From NCBI GenBank assembly GCA_030789695.1, contig CM061132.1, positions 31,458,418 to 31,522,417 on the forward strand: a stretch of 64,000 nucleotides of DNA, written 5' to 3'. A program made the position numbers and the translations under genes. Source of the stretch: Scilla litardierei (Eukaryota; Streptophyta; Magnoliopsida; Asparagales; Asparagaceae). The notes below the pieces were generated by a model. That model was not told where the DNA came from. It saw only the letters and a program-made list of their open reading frames with translations, and made no database searches. Positions 45,050 through 55,782 of the stretch are shown in pieces; within the stretch, counting starts at the first letter, position 1; every line of letters begins with the position of its first letter.

Positions 45050-46628
45050 AAAGATGAGATTTTTTGTTGGGTAATCTTTGCCTCAGACTTTGCCTTTTGA
45101 TTTTTCATAAATAAATGGAATTTGATGATACTTCTTCCCTTTTTTTCGATGTTGTAATTGAGAAAAATGGAATGTGTTTATTTCTGACGATGATGAAACT
45201 CGCCAGGATCAAACATTGCCGGGTGAGGATGTAGTTTCTGTGCTGTTGATTGAGAACGGGCTGGATTTGATAATTGCATCGTTTTTAGTTTTAGAATTAA
45301 GTTTGATGTTATTGCTTGCAGCCTTTTTGTGATTTGTTCTTTGGTTGCTGGTTTAGTTGGTTGAAGATGGAAGTGGAACAGAGTGGGTGTATTTTAGTAC
45401 AGGCTCTAGGTACTTAATGTAAAACAATTCATCTTTACAGACATTGAGATGTTGGTCGTATGAGTTCATTGTTTCCTTAATGTAGAGAAGGACGAACTTG
45501 TGTACTTCTGCAAGAACGTGCTTCTATGCAAGTGCCAAAATCCAAAAAATTAATCTTCAGAGCATTAAGGGAGATGCAGTAAAGTTATGATTCATGTTTA
45601 GTTGGCGATTCATTACTACAAAGTAATAGGTAGCCCGTCGAATTTTTTATTCGAGTCCGTGATTTTGTTAGCGAAAAGCCTTGAAGACGTAAGAATGGAT
45701 GAATTGCTATGCTAATTAGTATTCTAAGTGTTCGGTTATAAAATTGAGGAGCAATTTAGATGTTCAAAAACCATCCTAGCTCATCAGGCTCTACCGTGCA
45801 AACTCACAGACCAATATTTGTTGCATTTGATGAGGTTTCCAAAGGATACTGGGATCATTTCACTATTCCAGTATGTTGATCATCTGTGAGACTAATCAAC
45901 GATCCTATGGCCAAACTTGGATGGAAGGCGGAGCTCTTTGGCTCTAGTTATTGGTATCAAGCAAATCTAGTGTTTATCTAAGCAATCACTTGATTGGCCA
46001 AGCCGTTGATATTCGTAATTTTGGTTAGACTTACATCTAGATCGAATGATTAGGGGCATTGGCTCATGCTTAGAGTATGTAGACGTGTTACTAGTTTATC
46101 TTGTTACATGCTAGAGGAATTTCTTTTATACTTGTTGATAGAATTTCTTTTGTTTTTTTGGGGGCGGCGGCGGATTTGGGGGGAGGGGGTGCCTGTGTGT
46201 GAATGCTTGTGTACTGTAGTTTTTTTTGCATTTGTTACATCATAATTTTCTTGTTTCTTGGTTTTATAGTTGATTTGAGATGGGTAGGTAGATAATAAGC
46301 AACTTATTTATTGCTTTAGAAATTAATGGTTTCCCTTTTTGTATTGAAACATCTAACGATAGCTACCTCATTTAATGTTGAGTTTTTGGTGGTTGATGTT
46401 GAAACAAGGGTGGTTGTTAAGTTGCTTTTACATATTACCTGGAACTAATCAAACTGTTGAAGTTATACAGTTGGTAATAAGAACTGGATGCTTTGAGAAA
46501 TTAGTGCATACAACCATACAATGATGGAACTTGGTAGTTGTTGCTTTTATCTGTGCAATGCTTTGCACGCTCACACATCGTTAGGGTTGCAATCTAGTCA
46601 GGTCAGGTGGGGTAGGGTTTTGAGTCCT
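45050..46628. other. 3' UTR and intergenic sequence
   Basis: AATAAA-like sequence within CATAAATAAATGG near 45107 is a plausible poly(A) signal for the ferredoxin-like gene. The rest is AT-rich intergenic DNA with a short G-rich patch at 46160-46192. No other gene is supported. Confidence 0.55.
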
Positions 46629-47174
46629 TGATGTAGAACAATGGAAAAATTGAAAAGATAAGGGGAAAAAACTGATAGATCTAAGGGTTTAAATTAGGAA
46701 AATTAGAGAATCTAAATAGATAAAGAATGTTGAGTGTCTTACCCATGTATCTTTTGTCCACTTTAACAAATCAGCATGTCAAAGATTTAGAAATAGTCAT
46801 ATTGCCAAGTCTCTATCACATCCACTCTCTTGTATCTCACAAGAAAGATTCAAATGAGACTTCTTTCTCAAATCAATTTCTATTCATTCATTGACCGGTT
46901 TTAAAGGATATAATTTATTTATAGACTAAGATACAGGCATGACACATGCTTACATAAACAAATCTAAATAAATCAAATATAATATAATATAATAAAGTAA
47001 AATTCTAACACATAAATCCAAATAAAAGTGAATATAATAAAATCTAATAAAATCTAATAAAATCTAATAAAATCTAATAAAATCCTAACAAATAAAACCA
47101 ATATAATCTAAAAAAATCAATTAAAGTTCTGTTAAATAAAATCTAATGGGATTCATTAAACTTGGTCCTCCTCA
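46629..47174 (-). repeat. LTR copy 1 of the minus-strand array
   Basis: 546 bp. On the minus strand it follows the purine tract GCAAGGGAGAA and starts TGAGGAGGACC. It contains a 10-bp tandem run (TAATAAAATC, five units, about 47037-47090) not present in the other copies. Confidence 0.62.
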
Positions 47175-47230
47175 TTCTCCCTTGCTTTAAAATATTCACC
47201 ACCTTGTGAATGGTTGTAAGGCCACACAAA

Positions 47231-47656
47231 TCACTGGCAGTTAGCAATCTTTTGTTGGAGAATACTCATACTTATACCTTGAAATGAAATGAAATGAAAT
47301 GAAATGAATTGAAATGAAATGAATTGAAATGAACACTCACTGATGCACATTATCAACAGAATGGATCCAATCCATAAAAGATAAGGTGCAAAAAATCTGC
47401 TGGCTTGAAAATTGTGGTGGATTGGTGATGATGAAATCGATGTGTTCAACTCGTGTAAGTAGGACCTCCAAACTAAGTTTTGATGTATGATCGTTAAATG
47501 ATTAGGCTTTAGCTGAAGATTTGATGTAGGTGTAGGCTCGATCTCAAACATTGACTCAAGTTCATCTTGTGACTTAGGCTGGGGCTCTGGTTTAGGCTTA
47601 AGCTTTGAATCTACCGTTAACTTTGATTTCACATGTTTCACCTCTTGCTTCTTCAT
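47231..47656 (-). pseudogene. Pro/Lys/Glu-rich frame of the array's internal region
   Basis: A minus-strand open frame begins with a Lys-rich helix (MKKQEVKHVKSKL) and a KPKPEPQP repeat, and ends in a (GAAAT)n tract (47279-47335) encoding Phe/Ser/Ile repeats. A decayed equivalent lies at 60005-60190. No catalytic domain; probably element-derived. Confidence 0.45.
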
Positions 47657-47886
47657 TAATTGTTCGAGTATCTGAAGAAGTTTATTGTTGCTTTCACGTC
47701 ATTCTTCTAGTGAATCTTTTTTCAAGCATTATACTGGATAATTGTTGGGATCACTGGAGGATTGGTTGACGTTTAGGAAGATACCGATGTCAAAGATTGA
47801 TTTTGAACACCGATCAATGTTGAAAAGGAACTTGGACTTGCATATACTAAGATAGTGCTGCTTCACACAACTTGTAATAGGTGTAC

Positions 47887-48299
47887 TGATGCGGACCCGA
47901 GCCCGAACCCACCACAGGAGGCCGGCGGCTATCTAGGGGGACCCACCCACCTTTAGTCACTTACGTGCGCCGTAGGAGGCGCGGTAGCACGTAGGTGGGT
48001 TAGTTAGGGGTATTCTAGTCATTTTAGACTAGATTAGTAATTCCCCACTTTTCTATAAATTAGGGCTAGCCGTCTTTATTTTATTTTTATGCTTGATTTG
48101 TGAAAACACTTTGAGTTATCAATTGTGAGGGTTTTTAGGCTTTGATCCATTCATTCAAAGCTAGGAGACAGGATCTCGTCTCGAAGGAGATCCATTTATC
48201 TTGTGTTCTTCGCAAATCATTCTCTATAAAATTCCTCTTTTTATATTTTCCTCTTTTAAAAATCTGAACTTTATTGATTCGATCCACCGGATCGTATCA
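47887..48299 (+). repeat. 5' LTR of the young gypsy element
   Basis: TGATGCGGACCC ... CGTATCA, 413 bp. A TATA-like box (CTATAAATTAGGG) lies near 48052. Two substitutions separate it from the 3' LTR. Confidence 0.95.
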
Positions 48300-48302
48300 A
48301 AT

Positions 48303-48314
48303 TGGTATCAGAGC
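48303..48314 (+). promoter_or_regulatory. Primer-binding site, initiator Met tRNA
   Basis: TGGTATCAGAGC, three bases after the 5' LTR end; the standard plant LTR retrotransposon primer site. Confidence 0.93.
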
Positions 48315-48325
48315 ACTGAGATCCA

Positions 48326-49219
48326 ATGGCGACGAGCACGAGGTCAAAGGCGGATGGCGCGGATGAGAAGGTACAAGGGCTACGAGAAGAGTTCAACCGG
48401 GAGATCGAGGGATTGAAGAAAACCCTAGGTGAATCCATCAAGGATCACGCCCATTCGCAAGAGGACATCCAAACCGAGCTTCGGGGCATGCGAAGGGAAG
48501 CCGCGCAGACGGCAAGGGACATCCAAGGGCTAAATGAGGCAACTTCAGATCTGAAATTTTTAAGGGAGGCCACTTCGTCAATTCCGGAGATAAAAGCTAT
48601 GCTCCAAGCCCTAACAATGGAGAGAGGAGGAGATCGGAGCAAGAGGATTCAAGGGGGAGAAAACCAAGGGGAATCAACACTTGAATCGGCAAATCGGGAG
48701 CAACCAGAGGGTGCGACGGCTACAACAACAAACCTGGAGCAAATCGCAGCCGCCACGAACCCTAGCGGGTCCGGACATCCAAGGAGAGAGGCCGGAGGGC
48801 CTTTTGGAAGGCCGGCAGGCCCACCTGGGCCTGCCGCCAGCTGTGCAGGCCCATCTGGGCCTGCGGCACAGCCGCCAGGCCCTGCAGGGCCTGCGGCACA
48901 GCCGCCAGGCCCTGCAGGGCCTGCGACAGGCCCATCTGGGCCTGCCGCAGCTACGGCAGGGCCCAGCGGGCCTGCCGCAGCTACTGCAGGCCCGGCCGGG
49001 CCTGTCGGGACCTTTGCGTGCCCGTTCGGGCCTGCCACAGTCACGACAGGCCCAAACAGGGCCGCGGGAGGCCCATGGGGGCCCGCCGCAGTTCAGGCAG
49101 CCCCCTGGGGCCCGCGACGACGCCGACAGCCCCCTGGGGGCCCGCAGCAGCACAAACAGCCCCGTGGGGGCAAGACGGAGGCGGATGGGCCCGAGACGCG
49201 ACGATTGGGGCTCCAGTAG
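48326..49219 (+). CDS. Gag N-terminal region with coiled coil and Gly-Pro-Ala repeats
   Basis: 297 codons starting at ATG 48326, 12 bases after the primer site. Residues 1-110 are a charged coiled-coil region (REEFNREIEGLKKTL). From about residue 155 to 275 it becomes a collagen-like low-complexity stretch of GPAGPAAQPPGPAG-type units coded by GGGCCTGC repeats. The frame stops at 49219 inside the overlap with the gag-protease frame, which lies in the -1 register. The full polyprotein therefore needs a -1 frameshift, or the reading frame was broken by an indel in the repeats. The Gly-Pro-Ala function is unknown. Confidence 0.72.
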   Translation: MATSTRSKADGADEKVQGLREEFNREIEGLKKTLGESIKDHAHSQEDIQTELRGMRREAAQTARDIQGLNEATSDLKFLREATSSIPEIKAMLQALTMERGGDRSKRIQGGENQGESTLESANREQPEGATATTTNLEQIAAATNPSGSGHPRREAGGPFGRPAGPPGPAASCAGPSGPAAQPPGPAGPAAQPPGPAGPATGPSGPAAATAGPSGPAAATAGPAGPVGTFACPFGPATVTTGPNRAAGGPWGPAAVQAAPWGPRRRRQPPGGPQQHKQPRGGKTEADGPETRRLGLQ

Positions 49220-50754
49220 CCCAATTTTGGGGACCAGAGGCTCATCCACAGGTACCGAGGCCGCAGGTTGATCCCAGGCAGGTTTTTGATGGCTTTCCGG
49301 GGCGGGGACAAGGCCCGGGAGGCTATTTTGGAGGACGGACAGCACCGGTACAGCCACACAGAGGGGCAGGAGGGCCCGGGTGGGCGCGACAGCAGGAGTT
49401 TCCGGGGTACCATTACCAGCCCGAGGCGTGGGAGCGACCCGGGTGGCCCGAGGAGCTGTACGGGGCTGACGGAGGAGGGCCCGTTGAGGCAGGCGGCGGG
49501 GGATTCGGCCGTGGGGGAGACCGCGGTAGAGATGGGGGTCCACAGGGGGACATTAATGCAGACCGCCGCCTCATGAAGCTGAAGATGCCGATTTTTGACG
49601 GCACAGACCCGGACGGATGGATCTACCGGGCGGAGCGATACTTCCAGGTGATGAGACTGACGGAGGAGGAGGTTCTGAGAGCCATAGGGATCTACTTCGA
49701 GGGGAAGGCATTGGCATGGTACAGGTGGAAGGCGGCACGGACGCCTTTTCGCACTTGGGAGGAGCTGTCCGCACTGATACTAGACCGGTTCCAGGATACT
49801 CCAGGGGGAGATTTCTACGAGCAGTTATCTGCTCTGAGGCAGGAGGGAACGGTCCGGGATTATGTAGAGAAGTTCGAGATGCTGAATAGTAGGGTGAAGG
49901 GGGTGACCGACGAGGTGATGATCGGGAATTTCATGAGGGGACTGAAGCCCTCCATACGAGCAGAGCTGAGGATGCAGAGCCCGGGGACACTGGAGGATGT
50001 CCTTCGCCTGGCCCACAAGGCGGAGGAGAAGCATGCGGAGGAGAGGAGCACTCGGGGAACTTGGGGAGCCCAGAGCCAGCGTAGTCAGACGGCACCGGTC
50101 CCACCTCCGGGGGTTACAGTAGCACCAGGGGACGCAGAAATGAAGAAAGAGGAAACCCGACCAGTGATCCCTGGTAGGCGGATGACTGAGGCTGATATGA
50201 GGGCAAGGCGTGCCGCATGCCTCTGTTTCAGATGCGATGAGAAGTTCAGTCCCGGTCATCGGTGTGCGAGCAGGCTGATGCAGATCGTGATAATCCCGGA
50301 CGAGGGGGAGTATGCAGAGGAGAGAGAGCCAGTGATGACGGAAGAGAGCGAGGCTGAGCACGCACATCTGGATGTGGCGGAGGTGTCCCTGAACTCCTTG
50401 GTAGGGGTAACCACGAACCATACCATGAAGTTGTCAGGGCGATTGGACGACGCGCCGGTGACGATACTCATAGACAGTGGGGCTACCCACAACTTCATCT
50501 CTCGACATTTGGTGGATCGTCATAGGCTGCAGGTGAGCACCTTGGAGACGTTTACGGTCCTCTCCGGGACAGGAAGGAGGGAGGAGACCAGTGGGATGTG
50601 CAAGGGGCTGAGTCTGACCCTACAAGGAGTGCAGATCGTGGAAGACTTCTTGCCCCTAGAGTTGGACAATATCGATGTGATTTTGGGCGTGCAGTGGCTG
50701 AGGGGGTTGGGCGAGGTGAAGATGAATTGGAAGCAGCTTAGGATGGAATTCTAG
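49018..50754 (+). CDS. Gypsy gag-protease
   Basis: An open frame overlapping the upstream frame by 202 bases. The first 190 codons are Gly/Pro/Arg-rich. The retrotransposon gag domain follows (PDGWIYRAERYFQVM, GKALAWYRW, RTWEELSALILDRF), then a zinc-finger-like CFRCDEKFSPGHRC near 50225-50266, an acidic linker, and a retropepsin-like protease with LIDSGATHNFIS near 50470-50505 and VILGVQWLRGLG near 50680. It stops at 50754, where full gypsy elements continue toward reverse transcriptase. The first Met at 49018 is arbitrary; translation probably comes from the upstream frame. Confidence 0.88.
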   Translation: MPVRACHSHDRPKQGRGRPMGARRSSGSPLGPATTPTAPWGPAAAQTAPWGQDGGGWARDATIGAPVAQFWGPEAHPQVPRPQVDPRQVFDGFPGRGQGPGGYFGGRTAPVQPHRGAGGPGWARQQEFPGYHYQPEAWERPGWPEELYGADGGGPVEAGGGGFGRGGDRGRDGGPQGDINADRRLMKLKMPIFDGTDPDGWIYRAERYFQVMRLTEEEVLRAIGIYFEGKALAWYRWKAARTPFRTWEELSALILDRFQDTPGGDFYEQLSALRQEGTVRDYVEKFEMLNSRVKGVTDEVMIGNFMRGLKPSIRAELRMQSPGTLEDVLRLAHKAEEKHAEERSTRGTWGAQSQRSQTAPVPPPGVTVAPGDAEMKKEETRPVIPGRRMTEADMRARRAACLCFRCDEKFSPGHRCASRLMQIVIIPDEGEYAEEREPVMTEESEAEHAHLDVAEVSLNSLVGVTTNHTMKLSGRLDDAPVTILIDSGATHNFISRHLVDRHRLQVSTLETFTVLSGTGRREETSGMCKGLSLTLQGVQIVEDFLPLELDNIDVILGVQWLRGLGEVKMNWKQLRMEF

Positions 50755-50868
50755 GAGGGGGGTCGCACGGTGGTTCTGACAGGTGACCCTAGCCTCTGTT
50801 TTCCCTCGGGGGCCTTCAAAGCCAGATCTCCACCTTGAGGACAAGGTGGCTCTTTTAGGGGGCGGTAA

Positions 50869-51281
50869 TGATGCGGACCCGAGCCCGCACCCACCACAGG
50901 AGGCCGGCGGCTATCTAGGGGGACCCACCCACCTTTAGTCACTTACGTGCGCCGTAGGAGGCGCGGTAGCACGTAGGTGGGTTAGTTAGGGGTATTCTAG
51001 TCATTTTAGACTAGATTAGTAATTCCCCACTTTTCTATAAATTAGGGCTAGCCGTCTTTATTTTATTTTTATGCTTGATTTGTGAAAACACTTTGAGTTA
51101 TCAATTGTGAGGGTTTTTAGGCTTTGATCCGTTCATTCAAAGCTAGGAGACAGGATCTCGTCTCGAAGGAGATCCATTTATCTTGTGTTCTTCGCAAATC
51201 ATTCTCTATAAAATTCCTCTTTTTATATTTTCCTCTTTTAAAAATCTGAACTTTATTGATTCGATCCACCGGATCGTATCA
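50869..51281 (+). repeat. 3' LTR of the young gypsy element
   Basis: 413 bp, starting directly after GGCGGTAA and ending CGTATCA before target duplication TGTAC. Confidence 0.95.
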
Positions 51282-51286
51282 TGTAC

Positions 51287-52615
51287 ACACAATTTTTTCA
51301 TTGGAAATGTCAAAATATGAGAAGAAGGTTTCTAAATAATACTCACAATCATCATATTCATACATGTCATCGAAGCTATATGGAAGCTATATGGATATGT
51401 TAGCTGTAGATGCACTCGAACGGGCAAAATTGGGATGTATATGGACATCTCATGATTATTTCTATTAGGAAGGAAGAGCCCAAATAGTACATATCGCTGT
51501 AATATCTCAGAAAATTTGTTCCAATATTGCAAAAATGGCTGTTCTTGAAGCTAAAAGACTAAATGTGTTTGATGGGGTTTTATTTGAGATTGTGACGAGA
51601 ATGAAGAACAATGATTTGATTTTTGAATGAAGAATATGGATATGTTGAAAGGAGGACAAAGGAGATGATGAACAGTAGTTGGAATTTTTTTTGGTTTTTA
51701 GGTTTTTTTCAATCAGAATACCCAGAAAATTATTTGAAATTCTAAAAAACAAATATTTGAAAAGAATACAGAAAATTGTAAGAACTAAAAGAAATTGATG
51801 GTTAGGTTTTTTTGCGGGTATGGTTTTTTGCTTTTGTAGATCTAACATTTAAAATTTCTAAATTTTTTTTAAGTTCAAAAAATTCAAGGGAAAAGGTTTG
51901 ATAAAAAAACAGATTATTTGGCTCTAATATGAAATTTGATGTAGAACGAAGAAAAATTAGGAAGAAATAAGGAAAATTTAAGAAAGACAATTAAGAACTA
52001 TGGTTCCAAGACTTTTATTAAGAAATTTGACTTATCATCAAATTAGACCTTTATCAGGTTAAGGGATTTAATTCACTCAATATTCTTCATTGATTGATTA
52101 AAAAAAATCAAAAAGATCTCATACTTATATATAAGCTTATAATTTAAAACAATCTTCACCACAATCTATGTGGGACCCACTGGAAATGAGAAACTACTAA
52201 GAATATCAAATAAAATGGAATAAGATCCTAACAAATAAAACAAATTAAAAGCAAATGAAATACCAACCAAAATCTTAAATAAAAATCTGACTAAATCTAA
52301 TTAAATAAAACTTGATCCTCTTCATTCTTCTTGATTTTCAAAATTTCATCATCTGGTGAATAGAGACAATGTATCTTGAACTGTTCAGAAGCCAACAACA
52401 TCTTAAAGTTGAAAACAAATAAATAATGATTTTTAGGTGAATGGCCAAGATCACTATACAAAGTAGAATGCACAAAGTTTGCTAACTGGTACACTTCAGT
52501 ATATTGGCAAGAATGAATTTGATATGCTTAATCAGATCAAACGTTGTCTCTATCAGTAGCTCTGATGCAGGATTAACAAATAGCTCACGATGAGTTTCTA
52601 TCTTGGATTAGAATG
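51287..52615 (-). other. Internal DNA and middle LTR of the shared-LTR array
   Basis: 51287-51936 is internal sequence of the left unit, next to a degenerate primer site (about 51917-51936). 51937-52324 is the middle LTR (388 bp). 52325-52615 begins the right unit. No intact gene; AT-rich frames on the minus strand have no known domain. Confidence 0.5.
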
Positions 52616-55138
52616 TGTTGGTTCTTGGGTTGCAAATTCAAGGCTTGGAGAGAAGATTGCTTAATGTTATTATGAGCTTCAATGTAATACTTTTGTACTT
52701 CTTCATCTCTTTTTTAAGAAATGATGCAAGCCTTGAATAGATGTACACACTCATATACATCATTTACCATTTTAGAGAATCATAAGATATCGCTAGAACC
52801 CATCCCAATAGGTTCCTTGACCCAAATTTTGTATGGTGTTTCTGGAACAGGACCAGACGGCTAAAGGTCTCCCAGACGTTTGGTGTGTCTATCTTGTGTT
52901 TAGACATGCACAGCTTCTGTCAGACGCCTAATGCCTATATATTTGATGCCCGAACAGTGTTCCAGTCGACTGAGTGGTCAACTCCAGATGTCTGATGTTG
53001 CGTGTTAGACATTATGTTCTTTCTGTCCAATCACTGGCTCAGCCGACTGAAGAAGGCTTTTTAGACGGCTGAACATTGCTTCAGACGTCTAACTGATCTT
53101 CTCAGTTTTCTGAATTTTGCCAGTTCTATGTTTGGAATTTCTCATCCACGCCTGGTTCATTAGATTGCACACTTCACTATCTTTTCAACGCATCTTGAAT
53201 CACCTCAATGGGAGTTTGTTTGTGTCTGTTTATGACTGTTTTTGTGATCTGTTGGCGTTCTGGAAAGAGTCTGTTAGATGTCTAACCAGTCTTCTTCGGA
53301 CGTTTAACAGGTGTGCTTCAGACCAAGGTTAGAGGTCTCGGACTCGGTTTCGGTATCGCTCTCCCAAAAATTTAGGTTTTGGTATTGGTATCGTCCGTTT
53401 CGGCGATTTCGGAAGTGAGTTTCGGTTCGTCCGTATCGGTTGTTTTAAATACTTAAATACATATCAAATACTAAAGTCTTTAATACTTTTTTACAAGTTA
53501 CACGTTTTGTAAAATAATAAAAATATATTACAATTTTTTTACACACACATATATATTGATGCATATGAAGTAGTTGTAAATATATTTTGCTAAATATGTT
53601 GCAGGTATAGAATGGAATGGCAAATTTGTAAATAAGTTGGGTCTGTTCACATAGCTATTCTGCATGCAAAGAATGGAATGGCAAATTTGTAAATAAGTTG
53701 GGTCTGTTTGCATATCAATTCTGCTTGAAAAGAATCGAATGGCAAATTTGCAAGTAAGTTGGGTCTGTTCGCAAAGCAATTCTCCAAAATATCTAATGCT
53801 GCTGTACTCACGTTACAAACTTTGCTAATATTTATTTACAAGTTCACCATTCACTTTTTAAATATATGTTCTCTCTTTGCCCCAGTCGGGGTGATCGATC
53901 TCCGCCTCCTGGAGGGCGAGCAGGAGGCCAGGAGCACACCGATCCGCAGGAGGATGAGTGGGAGGGCGGCGGCGAGCTGGAGGACGGCGACGGCGGGACT
54001 ATCAGGTAACTTCACTTCCTCTTCCACTTCGATTTCTTCTTCTTTTTGAATCCCCTCTCCTTTTCATCTTCATCTTCCGTTTTGTGTTCTACATTCTTTT
54101 TTGGCTTTTCTTCTTCTTCTCTAATTTTTTTTCACTGTTGCTCGCCGGTATCGGCCGAAACCGAACCAGTTTCGGACAGTTTCAGATAGTTTCGGCCGGT
54201 ACCAGCCGAAACTGGGCGGTTTCGGCCGATACCGAGACACGGGACATGGTTTCGGATCGGTCCCCTCCCTTCGAGACCGATTCGAAACAACCAAAACCCG
54301 GAGGTTTCGGCCGAAACCTATGCTTCAGACGTCTAATCCTTGTTCTACAGACGTCTAACTGTGTCCCAAATCTAGCCGTTGGGACGTTTGACTAGCCGTT
54401 TCTAGCCGTTATTTTTGGCTTTTAATGGGCTGTTTTGAGAGGCTATTTAAGTCAGTTTGAGAGAGAGTTATGTGGATCACTCTAGATATATTGTGAACAT
54501 TTGAGAGTGCTATTTTGAGGGATTTTCATAAAGTGATTTCTCTCTCTCATTCTCTCTTTTATTCATACGCTTGAGAAAAGTGTTAGGGTTTGACTCATAG
54601 ATAAAGAGAGAATTCTTCCAAGTGCTCGAAGCTTCCATCTAGCACTTGGTGTTCCAATCTTCCTTGCCTTCACACACATCAGTAATATCTAATCAAGGCA
54701 TATGCAAGATTGTATTTCTTATTTTGTTTCATTGTGAAGCTTTGCTTCCGGGGTGTGGGAGTGTCTCTCGGAGGAGAGGTGTGGCCCTTGGAATATGGTG
54801 TCCAAACTTAGAATAAATTGTGTTGACTCTTGGAATAGATGGTTGTATCTCGGAAGAGATTGTTGTATCCCGTTTTGGGAATTGTATTGAGTTGCGTTGG
54901 AGTGGAAATCCACATGACTCTTGAAAGATTGCGCGAGTAGAGTAGGCATAGCCGAACTAGGATATGTATCTTGTGTTTGCATTTGCATTGGTGTCACATC
55001 TCTTTTGTTGTTGTGTATTTTCATTTATTTTCAGCTGCGTTGTGCGCTTAATTTTGTAACGTTTAATTACGCATTTCTACTTGACAATATACTATTCATT
55101 ACCATCTAGTGTGTGTTGCTTAGTCACAGGTCCCAACA
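52616..55138 (+). repeat. 5' LTR of the copia-derived element (interrupted)
   Basis: It matches 58456-59983 throughout except for the 53324-54320 insertion. Repeated CAGACGTCT and GTCGACTGAGTGG motifs lie in its first 700 bp; TCTCATTCTCTCTTTTATTC and CACAGGTCCCAACA are shared near the 3' end. Confidence 0.85.
53324..54320. mobile_element. MULE-like insert, possible gene-capturing (Pack-MULE type)
   Basis: 997 bp flanked by a perfect 10-bp duplication TGCTTCAGAC (53314-53323, 54321-54330), absent from the sister LTR. The ends are rich in TTTCGGCCGAAAC-like palindromes. The interior has three about 63-bp tandem units (ATGGCAAATTTGTAAATAAGTTGGGTCT..., 53612-53790) and a GC-rich island (53884-54005) followed by a GT splice-donor-like site, which resembles a captured exon. 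No transposase. Confidence 0.68.
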
Positions 55139-55169
55139 AGTGGTATCAGAACCATGGTTTGGTGGCTTT

Positions 55170-55782
55170 TGCAAGTATGATGTCTTTGTCTCAACAACAA
55201 TACATTCATCCACCAATCTTCAAAGGAAATACTACTCAAAATGGAGGAAGATCATGTACCGTTGGTGTGTTGAGCAAGATTTTGCAAAGACTATAAGTTC
55301 GGAAGCTCAAGCCTCGGGATGATTTGCTCAAATTCATGGCCGTGAAAATTGCAAAAAAAATAAAGAATTCAAGTCGGCACGTGAGATGTGGAATTATCTC
55401 GAAGGCAAATACGGAGAAGAAGAGATCAAGTCTTGCGATGATGAGAGCATCGATGGCAATGAGGTATATCATAAATCTCTCTTTGAACAACGTTATAATG
55501 CTTTGGTAGTTAAGTATGACTTTCTCAAAGCGAAAAATAAGAAGCTTGAGAGAGATGCACACACTCATCTATATCATCCGAATCTCGTGATGAGACACAA
55601 ATCATTACTTTGAGTTAAGAAAAGATTGTTCTTGATTCACGTGTGTGCATGTTGAATAAAGAGAATGACTATCTTAAAACTCAAATTGAGTATGTAAATG
55701 ATTTTTACAAATCTGTGAAAGAGAGTGTATGCTACACATCAAGTTGAATTTCATTCATTGCATAATGAGAGAGATAGACTTC
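55170..55782 (+). pseudogene. Copia gag remnant, 5' part
   Basis: Fragments in shifting frames follow the primer site: a start region with PPIFKGNTTQN-like sequence, then WNYLEGKYGEEE, then a helical YNALVVKYDFLKAKNKKLE segment, and a frame ending at HNERDRLL at the solo LTR insertion. Frameshifts are present before the insertion, so gag was already inactive or is non-coding in this family. Confidence 0.6.

Larger units (their letters stand above)
47887..51281 (+). mobile_element. Young gag-protease-only gypsy retrotransposon
   Basis: Perfect 5-bp target duplication TGTAC (47882-47886, 51282-51286). The 413-bp LTRs (47887-48299, 50869-51281) differ at only two positions (47906/50888 and 48149/51131). 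The primer site TGGTATCAGAGC is at 48303-48314 and the purine tract AGGGGGCGG at 50857-50865. The interior encodes gag, zinc finger and aspartic protease but no reverse transcriptase, RNase H or integrase. The coding sequence jumps from just after protease to the extreme pol C-terminal motif CTTGAGGACAAGGTGG. It must have moved using enzymes from another element. Confidence 0.93.

Noticed and set aside
44551..45108. 185-codon minus-strand frame
   Set aside because: A shadow of the GC-rich ferredoxin-like gene, which has the recognised domain on plus.
48649..49543. Long minus-strand frames opposite the gypsy gag
   Set aside because: They mirror the GGGCCTGC repeats of the coding strand and are shadows of the gag frame.
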